DNA of 64,000 nt from an uncultured Verrucomicrobiota bacterium (GTDB lineage: Bacteria > Verrucomicrobiota > Kiritimatiellia > CAIQIC01 > Lenti-01): NCBI GenBank assembly GCA_937872095.1, contig CALMNW010000064.1, positions 1 through 64,000 on the forward strand, read 5' to 3'. Below, in pieces: positions 16,580-26,453 of this stretch. The translations under genes and the position numbers were made by a program. Numbering within the stretch: position 1 is the first letter of the stretch; each line of letters begins with the position of its first letter. The notes beneath the pieces are model-generated. The model had not been told where the DNA came from. It searched no databases and worked only from the letters and a program-made list of their open reading frames with translations.

Positions 16580-17025
16580 GGAACCAATCCCGTGAATCCC
16601 GTGATGGAAACCTGCCGCTGCCGCGTCCCGTCGGACAGCACGACGACGTGGTCGGCGGCCGGCGCCCCCCATTCATCGAAGTCGATCGAACCGAAACCCG
16701 AGGCGATGGTCACGCCCGCCGGCAGCACGTAGGTGGCGGAAGATCCATTGGGCCAGGAAACGGGAGACGGACTGCCGTCGCGCATGAGGACGTAGGAACT
16801 GCCGCCGAACGCGACGCTCCAGTCGGCGATGTTGTTGGCCATGGCCAGCGATTGGGCATAGCCCAGATGGGCGCGAAGGATGTCGGCCTCGACGGCCACG
16901 GAAGCGTGGACGTCCATGCCGGAGACGAAAAAGACGGTCAGGATGCCCATCACCACCAGCACGACCACCACCTCGATCAGGGAAAACCCGTGCCGATTCA
17001 TGTCTGAATGGGACCGATTGGCCAT
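16576..17025 (-). CDS. GspH/FimT-like minor pilin
   Basis: The 149-residue protein carries NRHGFSLIEVVVVLVVMGIL, then AHLGYAQSLAMANN, the region typical of GspH/FimT pseudopilins. GGAGGGA precedes the ATG at 17025 (17001 is a second in-frame ATG). It is the first of four coupled minor-pilin genes after the major pilin gene. Confidence 0.82.
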   Translation of the reverse strand: MANRSHSDMNRHGFSLIEVVVVLVVMGILTVFFVSGMDVHASVAVEADILRAHLGYAQSLAMANNIADWSVAFGGSSYVLMRDGSPSPVSWPNGSSATYVLPAGVTIASGFGSIDFDEWGAPAADHVVVLSDGTRQRQVSITGFTGLVP

Positions 17026-17062
17026 GATTCCCTCCGTCCGTACCGTGTACGCGCTCCAGCCG

Positions 17063-17093
17063 GCGGGAGGAGAAGGAAGCCTCCCCCTCCCGC
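17063..17093 (-). terminator. Possible attenuator after the main pilin gene
   Basis: An 8-bp stem GCGGGAGG/CCTCCCGC with a 15-nt loop lies in the 86-bp gap between pilin and minor pilins. No T-run. It could lower expression of the minor pilins relative to the pilin. Confidence 0.35.
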
Positions 17094-17111
17094 GCTCCGC
17101 GGATTCCGTCT

Positions 17112-17492
17112 TTAGCCCGGACTGGCCCACGTCGCCGTGGTCGTGGCCGTGGCGTCGTCGTTGTCGGTGACGGTGATCACCACGTCGTTGCCGCTGGCCG
17201 CGAAGCCATAGGTGTAGTCCGTTTCGTCCATGGGGTTGGTCGTTCCGCATTCGGTGGCGAGTTCCGCCCCCGTCGGCTCCGCGTCGTTCTGCAGGCAGAG
17301 GCGTCCATAGGCCATGGACACGTGCGACAGCCCGGCGGCGACCGCCCCTTGCAGCGCCTGGTCCCGCGCATCATCGATCAGGCTGATGTAGCGCGGGATG
17401 GCCACGGCGGCCAAGACCGCCAAAATGACCAGCACGGCGATGATTTCAATCAGGGTAAACCCCGATTTTTGCTCTTTCCTGTCCTTCTTCAT
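17112..17492 (-). CDS. pilA: Main type IV pilin-like protein
   Basis: The 126-residue protein begins MKKDRKEQKSGFTLIEIIAV: the leader is cut after Gly and Glu5 is present. A hydrophobic alpha-1 helix and a small globular domain follow. The size is close to GspG or small type IVa pilins. AAAGGAG is 6 nt before ATG 17492, which I choose over 17498. It has its own sigma-54-type promoter and a coupled 17-codon leader frame. It is a paralogue of 12134-12538. Confidence 0.85.
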   Translation of the reverse strand: MKKDRKEQKSGFTLIEIIAVLVILAVLAAVAIPRYISLIDDARDQALQGAVAAGLSHVSMAYGRLCLQNDAEPTGAELATECGTTNPMDETDYTYGFAASGNDVVITVTDNDDATATTTATWASPG

Positions 17493-17542
17493 TGGCATCT
17501 CCTTTTGTTTCGTTCCCGTTTATCAAATCCAGCTTTTTCCAT
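17489..17542 (-). CDS. Possible 17-codon leader peptide coupled to the pilin
   Basis: AAAGGAGG stands 8 nt before an ATG; the frame reads MEKAGFDKRERNKRRCQ and its TGA overlaps the pilin ATG (ATGA). This is a typical coupling layout. However, the predicted sigma-54 start site falls inside this ribosome-binding site, so it would only be translated from a longer transcript. Confidence 0.35.
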   Translation of the reverse strand: MEKAGFDKRERNKRRCQ

Positions 17543-17562
17543 GTCCGCCGCCTCCTTTCCGG

Positions 17563-17578
17563 TGCACGATCCATGCCA
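17563..17578 (-). promoter_or_regulatory. Sigma-54 (-24/-12) promoter of the pilin gene
   Basis: On the minus strand TGGCATGGATCGTGCA has GG and GC at exactly the 12-nt offset of the RpoN consensus TGGCAC-N5-TTGCA, with two deviations from it. It lies about 70 bp before the pilin ATG. The sigma-54 activator gene directly upstream supports the call. Confidence 0.7.
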
Positions 17579-17712
17579 AACCGGGAAAATGGATGGATAA
17601 CCTGCGCAAAAAGGCGAATGGAACGGCCGTAGGCCGCGTTCGGCCGGCCGCCAGACCGGACGGACCCGGCCGCACGCCCCGGGCCGCTGCTTTTTCCTCC
17701 GCATTTTGATGT

Positions 17713-19080
17713 TCATGGCTCCGCTTTCTGCAGGACGGGTTTCGGCCCCGACCGGTCCGGACGGATGGCCGCCACGTCGATCTGGTGCTTGGCGATGCGA
17801 TGCCACAGGCTGCGCTCCTTGATTCCCAGCAAGGCGGCGGCGCGCACCTGGACGCCGTCCGCCCGCATCAGGGCCTCCATGATCATGGCCTTTTCCATCG
17901 CGGCGATGCGCTCGTCGAGATTCCAGCTGCATCCCGCCGGCAGCGCGGAATCGGGCAGGAGGCATTCGGTAGGCAAGCGGATGCCGGCATGCAGGTGTTC
18001 CGGCCCGATGACGTCGGGAGCCAAGGCGGCCGCGGCTTCGATGGTGTTGATCAGTTCGCGGACGTTGCCCGGCCAGCGGTGGGCGGTCAAAGCCGCCAGG
18101 GCCTGCGGCGAAAACGAACCCTCCGGCTTGATCTGCCGCAGCAGATGGGTCGCCATCAGGGGAATGTCCTGGCTCCGTTCGCGCAGCGCGGGCAGGCGGA
18201 AGGAAAACACGTTGATGCGGAAAAACAGGTCTTCGCGGAACGCGCCTTCCTGGACCATCTTGGCCAAGTCCTTGTTCGTCGCCGCCAGGACGCGGATATC
18301 GACGGGGATGGGCTTGCCTCCCCCTACCCGCTCGATTTCCCGTTCCTGCAGGGCGCGCAGGATCTTGGCCTGGATCACCAGCGGCATGTCGGCGATTTCG
18401 TCGAGAAAGACGGTGCCGCCATCGGCGGCTTCGAGCTTGCCGATCTTGCGGGCGTACGCTCCGGTGAACGCGCCTTTCTCATGGCCGAACAGCTCGCTTT
18501 CGAGCAGGCCCTCGGGAATCCCGGCGCAATTGATGGCGACAAACGGCTTGTTCGCGCGACGGCTGTGGGAATGGATGTTGCGGGCAATGAGTTCCTTGCC
18601 GGTACCGCTTTCGCCGAGGATCAGCACCGTCGAATCGGTCGGGGCGATCTTCAGGACGAGGCCCAGCACCGAACGCATGGCGGGCGACGGCGCGACGACG
18701 TCGGGGAAAAGCGTCTGGGCCTCCAGCTGGCCGATCGCGTCCGTCATCCAGTTCAGGGTGTGGACGAGCGGTTCGATGGCTTCGTAGCCCGGCGCGCGGC
18801 GGCCGCGGAACGGCGCCGGCGCGGGCGCAGGCACGAGCGGCCGGGTTTCCTTCAGGAAGATTTCCACGGGGCGAAAAACGAGCCACAGGATGAGCAATCC
18901 GCACAGGAAGACGGTGGCGACCAGCAATCCCCCCGTCGCCAGCAGGGGCCACGTCCGCCCGGCGGCGACCGCGCCGGATTTCATCAGGTGGTAGGTCAGC
19001 TGCGCGGCCAGGGCGGTGAAACCGGCGAAGATCAGCGGCACCAACAGGTAGAACTGGATTTGGATGGATTGGACTTTCAT
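17713..19080 (-). CDS. Membrane-anchored sigma-54-dependent activator
   Basis: The 455-residue protein has two N-terminal membrane helices (about 8-28 and 45-68), a Pro-rich linker, and the AAA+ domain of enhancer-binding proteins: Walker A GESGTGKE near 157, the sigma-54 contact loop GAFTGA at 203-208, Walker [11 protein letters not shown], and a C-terminal Fis-type helix-turn-helix ([18 protein letters not shown]). It lacks the receiver domain of PilR. The start overlaps the pilC stop; the 730-residue track ORF is a false extension. It sits immediately before the pilin gene, whose sigma-54 promoter it probably activates. Confidence 0.9.
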   Translation of the reverse strand: MKVQSIQIQFYLLVPLIFAGFTALAAQLTYHLMKSGAVAAGRTWPLLATGGLLVATVFLCGLLILWLVFRPVEIFLKETRPLVPAPAPAPFRGRRAPGYEAIEPLVHTLNWMTDAIGQLEAQTLFPDVVAPSPAMRSVLGLVLKIAPTDSTVLILGESGTGKELIARNIHSHSRRANKPFVAINCAGIPEGLLESELFGHEKGAFTGAYARKIGKLEAADGGTVFLDEIADMPLVIQAKILRALQEREIERVGGGKPIPVDIRVLAATNKDLAKMVQEGAFREDLFFRINVFSFRLPALRERSQDIPLMATHLLRQIKPEGSFSPQALAALTAHRWPGNVRELINTIEAAAALAPDVIGPEHLHAGIRLPTECLLPDSALPAGCSWNLDERIAAMEKAMIMEALMRADGVQVRAAALLGIKERSLWHRIAKHQIDVAAIRPDRSGPKPVLQKAEP

Positions 19081-20306
19081 TGCGTTCGCGTGGCGAGTTT
19101 CGCCAAGTCCCACATCGGCATGTATACGGCGAGAGCGAAGAATCCGACCAAGACGGCCATCGCGACGATCAGGACAGGGCCCATCGCCGTGGTCAAACGC
19201 CGGGTGGCGTATTCCACTTCGGAGTCGTAGTGGAGGGACACCTCGCGCAGCATTTCGTCGAGGTTGCCCGCCTCCTCCCCCACGGCCACCATGTTGATGA
19301 GCATGGGCGTGAAATACTGGGCGGCCATGAGCGGCCGAGCCACCCCGTGGCCCTGCTCCAAGTGGACCTGCACCCCTTCCAGCTCCCGGCTGATGGCCGC
19401 GTTCCCGATGGTGCCGGAAAGGATCTTCAGCGCATCGAGGATGCCCACGCCGGAGGCCTGCAGAATGGAAAAGATGCTGGCGAAGCGGGAAAGCGCCGAC
19501 TTGAGCAGCAAGGGGCCGACCAGGGGAATCCGCAATTTCAGGCGATCCCACCAGTAGCGGCCGGCGGCGGTGCGCAGCGCGAAGAACACGGCAAGAGCGA
19601 GCGCCGCCAGAACCAAGAACAGGATCGGCCACTTTTCGTTGAACAGCTTGCTCAGGAACAGGCAGACCCGGGTCGGAAACGGCAACTGGACTTTCACCTT
19701 GGCATAGACTTTGGCGAACTGCGGAACCACGAACGTGATCAGTCCCACGAAGGCCGCGATCAGGGAAACCAGCACGATAAGCGGATACAGCAGCACGGAC
19801 CGGACCTCCGTCCGGACCTGGTACTCGTGGGTGATGATGTAGATGAGACGCTGCAGGATCTGCGGCAGCGCGCCGCTGCTCTCCCCGGCCTGGACCATGC
19901 TGCAATAGAGCGAGGAAAAGACGTCCGGATGCCGGCGCAGGGAACGCGACAAGGTGGTGCCGCTGCGGATATCCAGGCCGATCTGCCGGCTGATGGACTT
20001 GAGGCGCGGGTTTTCCGACTGGTTTTCCAGGATGTCCACCACCCGCAGGATCGGAATGCCCGCTTTCAGCATGGTGGCCAGCTGTTTGGTGTACAGGATC
20101 AGTTCTTCGGGGTGGACCACGTTGAACAGCAGCGCCAGAGCTTCCCAGCGCGGATGGCCGACGGCCGACGTTTCATCGCGGAGCGAGATCGGAATCAGGC
20201 CGCGGGCGCCCAGCAATTCGTTGGCATGGTCCGACGATTCGGCTTCGATCAAGCCCGAGACGGTCTTGCCCCCCTCGTTCACGGCCTCGTATCGATAACT
20301 GCTCAT
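19077..20306 (-). CDS. pilC: PilC/GspF inner-membrane platform protein
   Basis: The 409-residue protein has the two tandem GspF domains: [28 protein letters not shown] in the first and [21 protein letters not shown] in the second. Three to four membrane helices are present, including the C-terminal [24 protein letters not shown]. It anchors the assembly ATPase at the inner membrane. It follows the pilB gene by 17 bp and overlaps the activator gene. Confidence 0.93.
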   Translation of the reverse strand: MSSYRYEAVNEGGKTVSGLIEAESSDHANELLGARGLIPISLRDETSAVGHPRWEALALLFNVVHPEELILYTKQLATMLKAGIPILRVVDILENQSENPRLKSISRQIGLDIRSGTTLSRSLRRHPDVFSSLYCSMVQAGESSGALPQILQRLIYIITHEYQVRTEVRSVLLYPLIVLVSLIAAFVGLITFVVPQFAKVYAKVKVQLPFPTRVCLFLSKLFNEKWPILFLVLAALALAVFFALRTAAGRYWWDRLKLRIPLVGPLLLKSALSRFASIFSILQASGVGILDALKILSGTIGNAAISRELEGVQVHLEQGHGVARPLMAAQYFTPMLINMVAVGEEAGNLDEMLREVSLHYDSEVEYATRRLTTAMGPVLIVAMAVLVGFFALAVYMPMWDLAKLATRTQ

Positions 20307-20323
20307 GCTGCCACCGGCCCTTC

Positions 20324-22024
20324 CTAGACGTTCACGACGCTCATCGCCTCTTCGATGCTGGTGACGCCTTGGCGGAGCTTGTCCAAGGCGTCTTCCTTCA
20401 GGGTGCGCAAACGGCCCGCGGCCCGCGCCGCCTGGTTGATTTCCGCCGTGGTCGCCTTGCGGGCGATCAACTCGCGGATCATGTCGTCGATCATCAAGAC
20501 CTCGAAAATGCCGATGCGCCCCTGGTAGCCGGTGTGCTGGCACCGGGCGCAGCCCTTGGCCTGCATGACGGTGAATTCCTCCTTTTCCGGCACGCCCCAG
20601 AACACGCGGGACTGGCGACCGGGTTCCGTGCGGACCGCGCAATGCGGACAGACCTTGCGGACCAGGCGCTGGGCGAAGGAAACCAGCAGGACCGAGGCGA
20701 CCAGGAACGGCTCGATCCCCATGTCGATCAGGCGGGTAATGGCGCCGGCCGCGTCGTTGGTGTGGACGGTGCTCAGCACCCGGTGCCCGGTCAAGGCGGC
20801 CTGGGTGGCGATGCGGGCCGTCTCGCCGTCGCGGATTTCGCCGACCATGATGACGTCCGGATCCTGGCGAAGAATCGAGCGAAGACCGGAAGCGAACGTC
20901 ATCCCGGCCTTGGTGTTGAGCTGCACCTGGCGAATCTTGGCCACCCGATATTCCACCGGGTCTTCGACGGTGATGATATGGATATCGGGTTGGTTGAGCT
21001 CCTTCAGCATGGCGTAGAGGGTGGTCGTCTTCCCGCTGCCGGTCGGTCCGGTGCTGAGGATCATGCCGTAGGGCGCCTCGATCACCCGCGCGAGCTGCTC
21101 GCGGTCGCGTTCCGACATGCCGAGATCGTCGAGCGAATAGTTGAACGCGCCCATGTCGAGGAGGCGCAATACCACGTTTTCCCCGTTGGTGGTCGGAATG
21201 GTCGAAACGCGGATGTTGATTTCCCGGTTGTCGAGCTTGACGGTGAACCGCCCGTCCTGGGGAACGCGCGAAACGGCGATGTCCATCTGCGCGAGGATCT
21301 TGATGCGGGATACGATGGACAGGTGGAGGCTCTTGGGCGGCGCGGGCACCTCGCGCAGCTTGCCGTCGATCCGAAACCGCAGCTGCACGAAGTTGGTTTC
21401 GGGACTGATGTGGATGTCGCTGGCGCCTTCCCGGACCGCCTGGGAAATGATCCAGTTCACCATGCGGACGACGGGCGCGCCTTCGGCCATGTTCTTCAGC
21501 GAACCCACCTCCACGTCTTCGGCCATGTTGGGCAGGACCGGCGCGGCGCCGGCCAGTTCGCCGATTTTCTCCGCCACGTCGCCGATGCCCGCGAAGCTGC
21601 CGTACAGGCCGTTGGTGAGCTGGTTGATTTCCCGATCCGTGCAAATGACGGGCACGACTTCGCAGCGCGTCAGCTGCTCGACGGCGTCGATGGCGTCGAG
21701 ATCGGTGGGATCGCTCATGCCGAGCATGAGCCGGCCGTCCCGGCGGTTCAGCGGGACCACCTTGAGGCGTTGGGCCAGATCGACGGGCAGGAGGTTGGAA
21801 AGCGCCATGTCGATGGGATAGCGTTCGGGATCGTAGCGCGAAACCCGGAGCTGATGCCCCAGCAATTCGACCACCTGGTCCTCGTGGATGATGCCCTTGC
21901 CGCAGAGATATTCCCCCAGCCGTTCGGTCGTCGACGCGCAGGCTTCCACCGCCTGGGCCAGCTGCTCGGCATCCAGTAGACCGGCATCCACCAGCATCTT
22001 TCCCAGTTTTGGCCTCGACCTCAT
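20324..22024 (-). CDS. pilB: PilB/GspE pilus assembly ATPase
   Basis: The 566-residue protein has an MshEN-type N-terminal domain (LGKMLVDAGLLDAEQLAQAVE), the DIHISP motif, Walker A GPTGSGKTTTLY, Asp box ITVEDPVEY, Walker B VIMVGEIRDGET, His box LSTVHTNDA, and a zinc-binding CPHC ... CARC pair. It powers subunit polymerisation in the cytoplasm. A T2SS GspE role cannot be excluded, as the families are close. Confidence 0.93.
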   Translation of the reverse strand: MRSRPKLGKMLVDAGLLDAEQLAQAVEACASTTERLGEYLCGKGIIHEDQVVELLGHQLRVSRYDPERYPIDMALSNLLPVDLAQRLKVVPLNRRDGRLMLGMSDPTDLDAIDAVEQLTRCEVVPVICTDREINQLTNGLYGSFAGIGDVAEKIGELAGAAPVLPNMAEDVEVGSLKNMAEGAPVVRMVNWIISQAVREGASDIHISPETNFVQLRFRIDGKLREVPAPPKSLHLSIVSRIKILAQMDIAVSRVPQDGRFTVKLDNREINIRVSTIPTTNGENVVLRLLDMGAFNYSLDDLGMSERDREQLARVIEAPYGMILSTGPTGSGKTTTLYAMLKELNQPDIHIITVEDPVEYRVAKIRQVQLNTKAGMTFASGLRSILRQDPDVIMVGEIRDGETARIATQAALTGHRVLSTVHTNDAAGAITRLIDMGIEPFLVASVLLVSFAQRLVRKVCPHCAVRTEPGRQSRVFWGVPEKEEFTVMQAKGCARCQHTGYQGRIGIFEVLMIDDMIRELIARKATTAEINQAARAAGRLRTLKEDALDKLRQGVTSIEEAMSVVNV

Positions 22025-22060
22025 CCGCTCTCGTCTCCTTGCGCGGCTCCGGAACCCCTC

Positions 22061-23623
22061 CTAGCGGCGGTCGGCGATGATCTTGGGGGTGATGAAGATC
22101 AGCGTCTCGTCGAACTTCTTCGCCTGGCTCTTGTTCTTGAACAGGGCGCCGATGCCGGGAATGTCCATCAGCCATGGAATGCCGGTATGGCTATCGCTGT
22201 CGCTTTCCAGGGACAGGCCGCCGATGACGACGGTTTCGCCGTTGCGCAGCAGCACCGTGGTGCTGGCGTTCTTCTTGTTGACCGGATATTCGCCTCCGGA
22301 TTCCGGCTTGGTTTCGTCGAACGATTCCTTGCGGGCGACGATCTGGACCCGCAGGAATTCCCCGTCCACCACGTGGGGGGTCACCTTCAGCTCCAAAACG
22401 GCTTCTTTCCATTCGACCGTCAGATCGCCTTCGTTGCCGGTGCCGGTGGTTTTGCGGTAGGCGCGCTCCTCGCCGCTGGCGATGACGGCTTCCTCGTTGT
22501 CGAGAGTGGCGATCGAAGGACTGGACAAGATCCGGATGTTGCCTTTCCGCTGCAGCGCGGTGAGCTGCATGGCGAGCAGTTCGCTGCCGCCGATCTTCTC
22601 CGAGACCAGGCCGAGCGTCATGCCCACGGGCGTGAGCGCGGCGCCGGCTTGGGCGTATTGGGCCGGGAAATCGGAATTGTAGCCTCCGGCGGTGGCGCCG
22701 CGGCCGCCGATCGTCGTCAGCCGCCCGTCGTCCAACCGGGCCGAGTGAACGCCCCACTGCACCCCGAGCTGGCGCGCGGTATCCCGCGTCGCTTCCACGA
22801 TCCGCGCTTCGATGTGCACCTGCGCCTTCGCCCGGTCGAGCTGGTCGACCAGCGCGACCACTTTGGCCACGTCGTCGCGGATCGCATGCACGATGATCGC
22901 GTTGTTGTCTTCGTCGATGGACACGCTGGCCCGCGGGCCGGCCGCGGCGCCGTCGGCCCCGCTCCCCGGAACCGTCGCCGCCAGCAACGCCTTCACCGTG
23001 GCCCCGATGCTTTTCGCCTTCGAATACTTGATCGGGATCACTTGGATCAACATGGGCTCGACCTTGCGCTTTTCGGCCTTCACGTCTTCGCGCTGCTTGA
23101 GGACCGTTTCCATCTCGAGGCTGCGGCGCATGTCGTCGAGGGTCATCACCCGCAACACGTCGCCTTCCCAGGCGTAGGCCAACCCGGCGGAAATGATCAC
23201 GCTGCGGAAAGCCTGGTCCCAGGGCACGTCTTTGAAGGCGAAACTGACCTTGCCTTTCACCTGCGGGCTGACGAGCATGTTGACGCTGGCCGCCTTGGCC
23301 AGCGTGCGCAACACCATGGCCACGTCGGCTTCGTCGGTCAGCGCCAGATCGCTGATGAGGTTGGTCGGCAGCGCCGGTTCCGCCAGGACCCGGGCCAGCG
23401 CCTTCTGTTCCATGGGCGCGGTGGTCAACGCCGGCGGCAAGCCGGCTTTGGCCGGGCGCACCGGCGCCGGCGGCGTTTCTCCCGGCGGACGCCATTCGCT
23501 CAATCCGGGTGGCTTGTGGACGACGGTGGTGGATGGAGCCGCGCAGCCGGCCAGAATCGCGGCCAGCAGCAGGACGGAACCGATCGTGGGTCCGGAATAT
23601 CGCCGGCAGGATGACGTTTTCAT
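22061..23623 (-). CDS. pilQ: PilQ/GspD-like secretin lipoprotein
   Basis: The 520-residue outer-membrane channel subunit has a lipobox (LAAILAGC at residues 20-27), an N0/STN-like domain (VNMLVSPQVKGKVSFAFKDV), an N1-type domain (IIVHAIRDDVAKVVALVDQLD) and the C-terminal secretin domain (VTPHVVDGEF, VLLRNGETVVIGGL, VPGIG-like DIPGIGALFKNK). The lipid anchor could remove the need for a separate pilotin. The ATG at 23623 is used; the 657-residue track ORF extends into the preceding gene. Confidence 0.92.
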   Translation of the reverse strand: MKTSSCRRYSGPTIGSVLLLAAILAGCAAPSTTVVHKPPGLSEWRPPGETPPAPVRPAKAGLPPALTTAPMEQKALARVLAEPALPTNLISDLALTDEADVAMVLRTLAKAASVNMLVSPQVKGKVSFAFKDVPWDQAFRSVIISAGLAYAWEGDVLRVMTLDDMRRSLEMETVLKQREDVKAEKRKVEPMLIQVIPIKYSKAKSIGATVKALLAATVPGSGADGAAAGPRASVSIDEDNNAIIVHAIRDDVAKVVALVDQLDRAKAQVHIEARIVEATRDTARQLGVQWGVHSARLDDGRLTTIGGRGATAGGYNSDFPAQYAQAGAALTPVGMTLGLVSEKIGGSELLAMQLTALQRKGNIRILSSPSIATLDNEEAVIASGEERAYRKTTGTGNEGDLTVEWKEAVLELKVTPHVVDGEFLRVQIVARKESFDETKPESGGEYPVNKKNASTTVLLRNGETVVIGGLSLESDSDSHTGIPWLMDIPGIGALFKNKSQAKKFDETLIFITPKIIADRR

Positions 23624-24114
23624 TTCGACTCCCTTGTTTCTTTGGCCGTTTGCAAAGCCACGGTGATGCGGCGGCCGCCGCTGCCGGAAACGAGTTCCAC
23701 GTGGTCCGGATGGATCGACTCCACGCGGAAATCGGTCTGGGCGACCGGTTCCGAAACCCGGTATTCGCGGCCGTTGAGGATGGCGAACTGCTGCGATCCG
23801 ATCTGGACGAATCCCGTGTAGAAGAATTGCTGGACCGGTTCTTCGACCGCCGTGGCCAACGCTTCCCGGTCGATGAACGGGCTCTTCGCCCAGGCGGCAA
23901 TCGCTTCGTTCAAGACCATCCGTTCCCGTTCGCTCAACCGCAACGGAACCATCCGCGCCCGCTGCTGGTCCGCGAAGGTGCGGATTTCGGCCTGCAACAG
24001 GGTGCTCCTCTGCGCGGCGCGGTTTTTTTGGCAATAGCCCGCGCCCAAGGTCGCCGCGCCCCAGACGGCGGCGCCCGCCATCGCCGCGATCAACACGCGT
24101 TCTCGGGTTGTCAT
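23620..24114 (-). CDS. PilP-position pilus assembly protein
   Basis: The 164-residue protein has one N-terminal membrane helix and a C-terminal beta-rich segment (FAILNGREYRVSEPVAQTDFRVESIHPDHVELV), the kind of small barrel seen in PilP/GspC. Sequence similarity is too weak for a symbol. Order (PilM-N, PilO, this gene, secretin) and 4-bp overlaps on both sides support a PilP-like link between inner-membrane proteins and the secretin. Confidence 0.75.
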   Translation of the reverse strand: MTTRERVLIAAMAGAAVWGAATLGAGYCQKNRAAQRSTLLQAEIRTFADQQRARMVPLRLSERERMVLNEAIAAWAKSPFIDREALATAVEEPVQQFFYTGFVQIGSQQFAILNGREYRVSEPVAQTDFRVESIHPDHVELVSGSGGRRITVALQTAKETRESK

Positions 24115-24659
24115 GGCGCGCCTCCTTCCAAAGCCAGCCGCGTCCATACGCCGTATTCTTCCTGAAGCGCTTCCCGTTTGACTTCGAGCCGTTCGATCCG
24201 TTCCAGCACCGGCATCTGCGCCAGTCCCATCAGGAACGCCTTGAATTGCCGATAGGGTCCGGACGCATGCAGTTCGACCGCCAGATAGCGGCGATCCAAG
24301 GCGTCGGCCTCGACGCGCGGGCTGACCGCGCTGAGCTGCATCTGGCTGTGGGTGGCCACGGCCATGAAGCGTTCGGGAATGCCGGTGACGTCGGCCTCGG
24401 ACAGCTTGTCGGGAACGGGCAGCGCCAGTCCCGGCCACTGGGCGGGGTTGTCCAGATCGGTCAATTCCACGTACAGCGGATGCAGGACCCGGAGTTCGTC
24501 CAGGCGGGCGCGGGCGGCGGCGATTTCGCGGTTCAACCGGAACCAGTTCCGCACCGGCCCGTACAGATTGGTCCCGGCCAACAGCAACAAGGCGACGATG
24601 GCCAGATAGCCGATGCCGCTCAGAACCCCGTTGCCGCGGAGGCGAACGCGCGTTTTCAT
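24111..24659 (-). CDS. pilO: PilO-like inner-membrane assembly protein
   Basis: The 182-residue protein has one membrane helix (about 14-34), a short coiled coil (REIAAARARLDELR), and a ferredoxin-like C-terminal domain with VELHASGPYRQFKAFLMGLAQMPVL, the usual PilO/GspM pattern. It overlaps the PilM-PilN gene by ATGA. Confidence 0.82.
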   Translation of the reverse strand: MKTRVRLRGNGVLSGIGYLAIVALLLLAGTNLYGPVRNWFRLNREIAAARARLDELRVLHPLYVELTDLDNPAQWPGLALPVPDKLSEADVTGIPERFMAVATHSQMQLSAVSPRVEADALDRRYLAVELHASGPYRQFKAFLMGLAQMPVLERIERLEVKREALQEEYGVWTRLALEGGAP

Positions 24660-26413
24660 GAAGAGCCGCCTTTCTTTTCCCCGAGCGCGGGCAGCACCCG
24701 CGATTCCCCGCCGAGATCGTCCATCTTCATTTCCAGATCGAACAGCAGAACCTGTTCCCCGCCCTCGCGACCTTCTTCCGAACGGTTCAGCCAAACCCGT
24801 TCGAACATCTCGGCGCCTTCCAGCCGCAGGACGTAGGACGCCAACTTGGATTCCTGGGAGCCGGGCGATCCCAGCACCATGCCTTGCAGCTGAATGCGGA
24901 TCTTGGGGGCGGCGGCCTCGGTATCTTTGCTTCTCTTGCCGGTCTTGGGCCCCGCATCCCGTTCGAGCACGATGGAGGTGAGCCGGATGTCCCGCGGAGT
25001 TTCCAGGGCCAATTGGTTCAATGCCGCCGCCGGCAAGCTGCGGGCGGCCATGCTTTTCATCTGCAGGCTGTTGGCCGTCGCTTCGCGCAGCATGGCTTGG
25101 ATCATCGCCCGGTCCGGATAGGGAGCGTATTGGCGGATTTGCGATTGGACGCTTTCCAATTCTGATCGCAGGCAGTGGTTCCGGCGACCGATCCAGCCGC
25201 CCGTGGCGGCCAGCACGATCAGACCGGCGATTCCCACGACGCCGCCGGCCAGCCGCCAGCGGGCGCGGCGCGCTTCCTGCGCCCGCTCCACGTAGGTGTG
25301 CAGCAAATTGGGCGTGTGCGCCGGATCCGAAAACGCCGCGCCCAACGCCACCGCCATCATGCCGGCTTCCTCCGGCCCCTCCGGCGGCTTCACACCCGCC
25401 TCCAACAGGCCCGGTCGGAACAAATCCAGCGGCAAACTGGCCAGCCCGAGCTTGACGCCCAGTTCCTTGACCAGACCCGTCAGTCCCGCCATGGATCCCG
25501 CCACGTAGATGTTCTGGATCTCTTCATCGCTCTTGCCGGCCAAATAGGCGGTAATCGAACGCTCCACCTGCTGGATCAGGCGATCGAAAGCGACATGGAC
25601 GGTTTCGGCGATCCGGACGGTCTCGTCGGGAACCGGTTCGGCCAGCGGTTCCGGAGAAGGCGCGGCGGCGAGGGCCTCGCGGATCGCCTGATAGGTCCGG
25701 GCCGGCGACCAATCCGGATGGCGGTCCCGCAAGACGTCGAGCATGACGTTCATGCCCGTCTTGAACACGCGGTGCGCCACCACCTGCTTGCCCTTGAAAA
25801 ACAGCAGGGACGACGAATTGCCCCCCACGTACAAGCCCAGCGCGGGCCCCGCCGCAGCCAGCGGACGGATGCCGAACAGATTCCGCAGCGCGAACGACGA
25901 GATCGCGATGCCGTCCACCGGATATCCGGCGGCGGCGAACAGATCCACGATCGCCTGGGCGTCGCTTTTCGCCACCGTGTAGGCCGTCGCTTCCGTCGTT
26001 TTCTTCGACGCCCCCGGAGTGGAGGCTTCGCTCTCCACGTCGTAGTCGAAAATCGTCTGCTTGGGATCGAAGGGAATTTCCTTGCGGAACGTCCAATAGA
26101 CCAGATTCGACAACTGGCGCGGACGCACGCGGGGCAACGACAGGAATCTCACCTGCAGGCTCGGCAGCGGTCCCACCACCCAGATGGATGCGCGGCGGAA
26201 CGCGGAATGGTATTCGGCCAGGTTCTTCTTCAAGAAGGCCGGAAATTCCGGCGAATCCGGCGACAAGCCGGCGGGATAGGACACGCAAGACCATCGGGCC
26301 ACGCGGCCCCGGCTCACCTCCGCCACCCGCAGGGAATCGATGTCCAGATGGACGCCTACGACGCAACGCCCCCCTTGCTCCTGAAGATCCGCCGAAGAAT
26401 CGATTGTGCTCAT
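24656..26413 (-). CDS. Fused PilM-PilN pilus assembly protein
   Basis: The 585 residues combine an actin-like PilM domain (about 15-370; GVHLDIDSLRVAEV, YWTFRKEIPFD, LYVGGNSSSLLFF, IYVAGSMAGLTGL) with a membrane helix (about 392-412) and a PilN-like periplasmic domain. Here the usual PilM-PilN non-covalent contact, through the PilN cytoplasmic tail, is made permanent by fusion. AGGAGG precedes the ATG. It begins the coupled run PilM/N-PilO-PilP-secretin. Confidence 0.87.
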   Translation of the reverse strand: MSTIDSSADLQEQGGRCVVGVHLDIDSLRVAEVSRGRVARWSCVSYPAGLSPDSPEFPAFLKKNLAEYHSAFRRASIWVVGPLPSLQVRFLSLPRVRPRQLSNLVYWTFRKEIPFDPKQTIFDYDVESEASTPGASKKTTEATAYTVAKSDAQAIVDLFAAAGYPVDGIAISSFALRNLFGIRPLAAAGPALGLYVGGNSSSLLFFKGKQVVAHRVFKTGMNVMLDVLRDRHPDWSPARTYQAIREALAAAPSPEPLAEPVPDETVRIAETVHVAFDRLIQQVERSITAYLAGKSDEEIQNIYVAGSMAGLTGLVKELGVKLGLASLPLDLFRPGLLEAGVKPPEGPEEAGMMAVALGAAFSDPAHTPNLLHTYVERAQEARRARWRLAGGVVGIAGLIVLAATGGWIGRRNHCLRSELESVQSQIRQYAPYPDRAMIQAMLREATANSLQMKSMAARSLPAAALNQLALETPRDIRLTSIVLERDAGPKTGKRSKDTEAAAPKIRIQLQGMVLGSPGSQESKLASYVLRLEGAEMFERVWLNRSEEGREGGEQVLLFDLEMKMDDLGGESRVLPALGEKKGGSS

Positions 26414-26453
26414 CGCGGCCTCCTGCTCGTTCGCTCGCCTGTCGTGCGCAGCC

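Noticed and set aside
20369-21979. 536-residue plus-strand ORF
   Set aside because: Antisense to pilB.
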